A stretch of DNA of 11,316 bases from GCA-2686265 sp036010965. Its GTDB lineage: Bacteria > Planctomycetota > UBA1135 > GCA-002686595. The stretch covers positions 1-11,316 of the forward strand of contig DASCMO010000091.1 of NCBI GenBank assembly GCA_036010965.1. Reading direction: 5' to 3'. The translations under genes were made by a program, and so were the position numbers. This document shows positions 7,588 to 11,316 of this stretch, piece after piece (positions within the stretch are counted from its first letter, which is position 1; every line of letters begins with the position of its first letter). The notes beneath the pieces are model-generated. The model did not search any database and was not told the DNA's origin. It worked only from the letters and a program-made list of their open reading frames with translations.

Positions 7588-9387
7588 CTACTCGTTCAGG
7601 TAGTCCACTTCGCAGCAACCGGCGCCGATGCTGCCTTTCTGTAGCTCGGTCTTGAGGATGAAGCTGCCTTGGGTGACGACGGATTCTCCACCCGACAACC
7701 CGCTGAGAACCTCGTAGTAGTCACCCGTGTCGTATCCCAGGCGTAGTTTCCGGGGCATGAAATCGGTCGGGGAGATCCGTTCAAAGGCAACGTTGCAGCA
7801 GCCTTCCCATTGCACCGCACCCTTGGGAACCAAGACCGCATCCTTGTCGTCTCGAGTCACGATATTGGCAGTGCCAAAGCTCTGAGCGCGAAGGATGCCT
7901 TCCGGGTTCTCGAACTCCGCCCGCACCTTCACGGTGCGCGTGCGCCGGTCGACATCACTACTTATCCAGGTCACGCGACCTCCGAGCGTCTCACCTGTCC
8001 AGCCCTCAACGGAGAGCAGTACTGGCTGGCCTCGCTCAACGAGCCGAATCTCCTGCTGGTCAATGTCCACGATGACCCACATTCGTGAAGTGTCTGCCAC
8101 GCTAACGACCGATGTCTCGGGCGAGGTGAGTTCGCCGAGCACCGCGTCGAGACCGACCACGACACCGGAGAAAGGTGCAGTGATGCTCAGAAAGGAGGAG
8201 GCTTCGCCGTTCTCTTTGACATCCCCAATCTGGTTCGCGGTGAGCCCGAGGTTTGCCAGCCGTTGCTCTGCCGTGGCCAATGCTATGCGGCTCTCAACGA
8301 GCTGGGTTTCTGCCTCCAGGGAGTCCTTCTCGGTGGACAAGCCCTTCTCAAGCAGAGCCCCTTCCCGTTGGCTGTTCTTTTCCCACAGGCCGAGGCGAGC
8401 CGCAGCCCGCAAGAGCTCGGACTTGGCAGTGCCCAGCGCTGCGCAGTCCAGAACGAGGAGCACGTCTCCGGCTTCCACCTCGTCACCGAGGTATCGGCGA
8501 ACCTCCACAACTGTCCCGGCCGCGCGAGGGGCCAAGCGTGCGTGGAACCTAGAGTCGTATGCCACGGTTGCAGGGGCCTGGAGCGTCTTGCGGAGCTTTC
8601 CGCGCCACACTTCCTCCACGAGCACTCCTACTCTGTCAGCCACACTCGCCGTCGTGAGCCTGACGACGCTTGAATCGGTCGTGCATGTCAGCGACGGCAG
8701 CGCTTGCACGCGTGGTGTGTCTACGGTCAAGACAACGTAGTCAGGATCAGCGCCGTCCTCCACGGGGGCAGCTTTGGAAGACTCGTACTTCTCGAGGGCG
8801 CCTGGGTTGCAGGTCTCGCAGTGTGTCTCGGGTAGCCCGTGTTCTTCGCACCAGTCGCTTTCGCTACGGAAGGCCTCTTCGAGGTCGTTGCGGCATTTCG
8901 TGCACACCGCTTCTGGCACACCGTGGCCATTACAGAACCCCATCTCCTCGATGACTGCAGGTGAGCAGAACGGACAGTTGTCGACCTTGTGCTTGGCGCA
9001 TGGGCCGGACTCCTGCGGTGTGGCCGCCGCCTGACCAGCCATGCTCTGCCACTTGTCCAGGACCCCCGGGTTGCAAGCTTCGCACTGCGACTCCGGAAGG
9101 TCGTGCCCGGCGCACCAGTCGTTTTCTGCCCGAAACGCTGCCTCAAGGTCATCGCGGCACTTCGTGCACACCGCCTCTGGCACACCGTGGCCATTACAGA
9201 ACCCCATCTCCTCGATGACTGCAGGTGAGCAGAAAGGGCAGTTCGAGACACTGTGCTCAGCACAGAGTGCCGCAGTAGAGGAGGTTTCAGGTGAAGAGGC
9301 TTCCTGCGAGGGTTCGCCACACCCGAGCAGGCCTACGGAACCGATGGTGACCAGCGCGATGGCAGGGATGAGATGTCTATGCTTCAT
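7588..9387 (-). CDS. czcB: RND periplasmic adaptor lipoprotein (CzcB/HlyD family) with six N-terminal Cys/His metal-binding modules
   Basis: The membrane-fusion protein joins the RND pump to the outer-membrane channel. Its 599 residues exceed the usual 380-500. A lipoprotein signal ends in LLGC with Cys23. Residues 42-193 hold six C-x2-H...C-x2-C modules: 42/45/50/53, 64/67/74/77, 92/95/102/105, 130/133/138/141, 152/155/162/165 and 180/183/190/193. The adaptor core follows: a lipoyl-like half at about 284-315 (RAAGTVVEVRRYLGDEVEAG), a helical hairpin at about 320-385, the second lipoyl half ITAPFSGVVVGLDAVLGE (402-419) and beta-barrel and membrane-proximal parts to the end. Vicinal cysteines occur at 530-531 and 591-592, and Cys315 lies in the lipoyl region. 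The modules differ from the known YHS-like HMBD domain of CusB-type adaptors. They probably hold Zn/Cd-like ions and feed the pump, which is inference. Start ATG 9387 lies two bases after the upstream gene stop. A strong Shine-Dalgarno is lacking, which suggests coupled translation. Confidence 0.93.
   Translation of the reverse strand: MKHRHLIPAIALVTIGSVGLLGCGEPSQEASSPETSSTAALCAEHSVSNCPFCSPAVIEEMGFCNGHGVPEAVCTKCRDDLEAAFRAENDWCAGHDLPESQCEACNPGVLDKWQSMAGQAAATPQESGPCAKHKVDNCPFCSPAVIEEMGFCNGHGVPEAVCTKCRNDLEEAFRSESDWCEEHGLPETHCETCNPGALEKYESSKAAPVEDGADPDYVVLTVDTPRVQALPSLTCTTDSSVVRLTTASVADRVGVLVEEVWRGKLRKTLQAPATVAYDSRFHARLAPRAAGTVVEVRRYLGDEVEAGDVLLVLDCAALGTAKSELLRAAARLGLWEKNSQREGALLEKGLSTEKDSLEAETQLVESRIALATAEQRLANLGLTANQIGDVKENGEASSFLSITAPFSGVVVGLDAVLGELTSPETSVVSVADTSRMWVIVDIDQQEIRLVERGQPVLLSVEGWTGETLGGRVTWISSDVDRRTRTVKVRAEFENPEGILRAQSFGTANIVTRDDKDAVLVPKGAVQWEGCCNVAFERISPTDFMPRKLRLGYDTGDYYEVLSGLSGGESVVTQGSFILKTELQKGSIGAGCCEVDYLNE
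8800..9264 (-). repeat. 264-base-period tandem duplication encoding the Cys/His module triplets
   Basis: Two 201-base copies, 9064-9264 and 8800-9000, lie 264 bases (88 codons) apart inside the adaptor gene. Their 67-residue products are identical at 54 positions, including an unbroken run of 30. At DNA level 59 bases are identical (8912-8970 against 9176-9234). Third positions are conserved too, so the core was duplicated or converted recently, while the flanks have drifted. Each copy carries three C-x2-H...C-x2-C modules. Confidence 0.95.
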
Positions 9388-9389
9388 GT

Positions 9390-10766
9390 TTATCGTCCGG
9401 CTTGTTTCACATGTGTGGCGAGGAGTGTTTCCCGCGGGGTACCCGTTGCGCGCTCTAGATCAGAGAGTGCAGTCGCGGCCTGGAGCAGCCGTCGGGCGTA
9501 GGCGCTGCGGGCCGCCAGAAGTTGGCGCTGCGCTTCGAGCGCCGGGAGCATCGTGGTCTTGCCCAGTTGGTAGCTTTCGCGTGCCTGGGTGAGCGTCTCT
9601 TCGGAGCGCGTCAGAATGTCGTCGCGATAGACTGCGAGCGCATCCCAGCTCGCCTCCGCTCGTGCCAGCGCCGAATTCACTTCTTGCCTCGCAGAGAGTT
9701 GGACCGCGACGAGGGCTATCTCGCGTTGCGACAGGGCCTCGAGCGCTTTGGCCACCTGTGCTTGGTTCTGGTCGAACAGGGGCAGCTCTACTCGAACGCC
9801 TGGCCCGACACTCCAATCTCCATCTTTCTCGGCTGCTACACCGACATCTACGTTCCGAATGAAGAGACCGCGCTGCCTTTCGACTTCCGCAGTGGCCTGA
9901 TGTACGGCCCCTTCGGCAGCACGAACGTCGAGCCTTCGTGAAAGGGCGAACTCCTCGAGCTCTTCCAGCGGCAAGAGCGGGGGAGGACCTTCGTTCGAAA
10001 GCTCGGCCAACCGAGGTCCGCTGTCTTGGGGCCCGAGGCCTAGCAGCAGGAGTAGCCTTCGGCGCGCTTCTCCGGAGGCAAGTTCGGCGTCGAGGAGCGC
10101 AACCTCGGTCTCGAGGAACTCCAGCCTGGCCAGGTTGGCGTCGATGGCCGTACCCGCAGCAGCTTTGAGCCGTGCCTCGGCAAGCTCGAAGAGCCGTTGG
10201 GCCGAAGCTCGGTTCTCTTTCGCAATCTCGAACAGCTTGGCAGAGGCTGTCGTCTCGACGTATGCAACGCGGATGTCGCCTGCAAGCACCGCTGCTTGGT
10301 GCGCGAGCTCTAGGATTCCGTACTGCAGAGCGCTTTCGGCTACGCGCACGCGCTTGGGCAACTGCCAGATGTCGAGGAGGCTTCCGAAGAGTCCTCCTTC
10401 AAGCTCACTAGCGCCGCCCGAAGGTGGGAAGCGAAGAACCGCGTTGAGTGATGGGTTCGTTAGCAGGCCTGCTTGCACCCGGTCGGCGTGAGCCATTCCG
10501 ACCTTGCGAAACGCAGCCTGTAGGGCCGGGTTGTTCAGCAATCCGAGCTCAACAGCTTCCGAAAGCCCAAGGCCGTCGCGCAGGAGCTCGGCCATGCGCT
10601 CGTCTGTCGCTGCTGGGTCAGCGTCAGGGTGGAAGACGTGTTTGGCACCGGTAGCGGAGCGGATTTCTTCTACGGCCTGGTCGTAGTCGGGACCGGGATG
10701 GACCGACTGGCACGCCGCGAGGCCTAGCAGGCACGCGACCGCCAAGCTATTTCGACACGGCACCAT
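9390..10766 (-). CDS. czcC: Outer-membrane efflux lipoprotein, TolC/CzcC/CusC family
   Basis: The 458-residue product forms the outer-membrane exit duct of the tripartite pump. A short lipoprotein signal ends in LAAC with Cys19. Two outer-membrane efflux domains follow, at about 65-245 and 265-440. Typical TolC-family segments are LNNPALQAAFRKVG (77-90) with LLTNPSLNAVLRFP (101-114), the helical stretch ending RRRLLLLLGLGP, and in the second half SRRLDVRAAEGAV, VELPLFDQNQ and SYQLGKTTMLPALEAQRQLL. The length fits CzcC/CusC (about 420-470). The ATG at 10766 lies inside the end of the repressor gene (20-base overlap) and has GGAG seven bases upstream (10774-10777), so the start is well supported. 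It is the second gene of the operon and the stop is two bases before the adaptor ATG. The sequence does not say which metal it serves. Confidence 0.94.
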   Translation of the reverse strand: MVPCRNSLAVACLLGLAACQSVHPGPDYDQAVEEIRSATGAKHVFHPDADPAATDERMAELLRDGLGLSEAVELGLLNNPALQAAFRKVGMAHADRVQAGLLTNPSLNAVLRFPPSGGASELEGGLFGSLLDIWQLPKRVRVAESALQYGILELAHQAAVLAGDIRVAYVETTASAKLFEIAKENRASAQRLFELAEARLKAAAGTAIDANLARLEFLETEVALLDAELASGEARRRLLLLLGLGPQDSGPRLAELSNEGPPPLLPLEELEEFALSRRLDVRAAEGAVHQATAEVERQRGLFIRNVDVGVAAEKDGDWSVGPGVRVELPLFDQNQAQVAKALEALSQREIALVAVQLSARQEVNSALARAEASWDALAVYRDDILTRSEETLTQARESYQLGKTTMLPALEAQRQLLAARSAYARRLLQAATALSDLERATGTPRETLLATHVKQAGR

Positions 10767-11130
10767 TGAGCTTCTCCGAAACAGAGCCCGCGAGTTTCAA
10801 CCAGAACGGGTCGCCAATCCGGTAGTAGGCGAGCTTGCCCTGTGCCCTGAAGTCCACCGCCCCGATTCGCCGGAGCTCCTTGAGCTGCTGCGACGTGCCA
10901 GAGAACGAAATGCCCAGAACGTGTGCCAAGTCGCACACGCAGAGCTCACGACCCTCGAGTGCTCTCAGCACCCGGAGTCGCCCCGGGTGCGCAAGCACCT
11001 TGAGGGCATCGGCCACGCTTCGGCTCTCGCCCTCCGGTGGGAGGTCTGCCCTGGCCGCTGCTGCCCGGGGGCCGTCGATGCAATCGACTTCGCACAGGCC
11101 CTTGGTGACTTTCCGGTCCTTTTCTTTCAT
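10747..11130 (-). CDS. cadC: ArsR/SmtB-family metal-responsive repressor, CadC type
   Basis: This is a homodimeric winged-helix repressor that leaves its operator when it binds metal. The 127-residue product has the DNA-binding helices at about 64-92 (ELCVCDLAHVLGISFSGTSQ) and the wing at about 92-106 (DFRAQGKLAYYRIGD). The alpha-3N thiolate site of CadC can be traced: Cys64 and Cys66 in ELCVCDL, plus the N-terminal pair Cys13 and Cys17 in GLCEVDC, matching the CEIFC segment of staphylococcal CadC as I recall it. This set senses Cd(II), Pb(II) and Bi(III). The second alpha-5 Zn site seems lost: Asp107 remains, but the next ligand position is Phe109 and the later His/Glu are absent. A GAGG lies ten bases before the ATG. 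As first gene of the operon it should repress its own transcription. The product is certainly ArsR family; the name cadC reflects ligand pattern and not proven function. Confidence 0.93.
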   Translation of the reverse strand: MKEKDRKVTKGLCEVDCIDGPRAAAARADLPPEGESRSVADALKVLAHPGRLRVLRALEGRELCVCDLAHVLGISFSGTSQQLKELRRIGAVDFRAQGKLAYYRIGDPFWLKLAGSVSEKLNGAVSK

Positions 11131-11160
11131 GTTGTCATTTCCTCAGATCATGAAGCGACA

Positions 11161-11183
11161 TGTATAGCCTAGCACTTGAGTGC
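11161..11183 (-). promoter_or_regulatory. Candidate promoter/operator of the metal efflux operon
   Basis: Upstream of the repressor start is a perfect inverted repeat GCACT-CA-AGTGC (11172-11183). Reading leftward it is followed by TATACA (11161-11166), a possible -10 box about 30 bases before the ATG. No good -35 hexamer is found at the expected distance. ArsR-family repressors bind short inverted repeats overlapping the promoter, so the placement is right, but the repeat does not closely match a CadC operator I know. From here to 11316 I see no gene, only a short inverted repeat TGCCCC/GGGGCA (11216-11240) without a T tract. Confidence 0.35.
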
Positions 11184-11316
11184 CCGCGGCGAAACCACCA
11201 AGAAGAAAGACTGATTGCCCCGGGGGAGCCGGAAGGGGCAGGCCGCAGAAGCCGTCTCCAAGCCCACTAACCCCGGTTGGCATGCGCTGGCACGGAAACG
11301 ACCACTTGCGACATCG

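Noticed and set aside
8800..9264. CRISPR array
   Set aside because: There are only two units, 201 bases long, in frame within a coding sequence and with conserved codons. It is a protein-domain duplication.
11216..11240. Inverted repeat TGCCCC/GGGGCA as a terminator
   Set aside because: The arms are six bases with a 13-base loop and no T tract follows on either strand. No gene ends there in view.

Overview
The window looks like chromosome from a high-GC Gram-negative bacterium. It holds an outer-membrane efflux lipoprotein, a lipidated periplasmic adaptor and an RND pump, so the cell has two membranes. The lineage cannot be fixed from sequence alone. An attC-like element at 4255-4327 recalls elements I associate with Planctomycetota, but that is memory and unverified.

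Left part (1-4219), very GC-rich (one sampled 60-base line is 73% GC). A hydantoinase A/oxoprolinase-family gene, cut by the left edge, reads leftward. Diverging from it is a compact rightward cluster: plsY (glycerol-3-phosphate acyltransferase), gpsA (glycerol-3-phosphate dehydrogenase) and a small four-helix membrane protein, each overlapping the next by a few bases. GpsA makes glycerol-3-phosphate and PlsY acylates it, so the pair starts phospholipid synthesis. A second small membrane protein converges from the right, the two stop codons sharing a CTAG. A complete tRNA-Pro(GGG) gene with a recognisable promoter follows.

Junction (4220-4479), no gene. It holds an attC-like (integron recombination site) folded element and a 20-base near-copy of the tRNA-Pro anticodon-to-T-loop region. 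This is what old integration at a tRNA gene leaves behind. No integrase is in view.

Right part (4480-11130), lower GC (one sampled line is 58%), is one leftward heavy-metal resistance operon. Its order is a CadC-type ArsR/SmtB repressor, a CzcC/CusC-like outer-membrane factor, an adaptor lipoprotein and a CzcA-type RND pump. Spacing is tight: a 20-base overlap, a 2-base gap and a 15-base gap. The model is that Cd(II), Pb(II) or Zn(II) binds the Cys sites of the repressor and lifts repression, and the tripartite pump then exports metal across both membranes.

The most unusual part is the adaptor. Between its lipobox and its fusion-protein core it carries six C-x2-H...C-x2-C modules in a recent 264-base tandem duplication, plus two vicinal Cys-Cys pairs in its C-terminal part. 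I read this as a periplasmic metal-capturing array fused to the adaptor.
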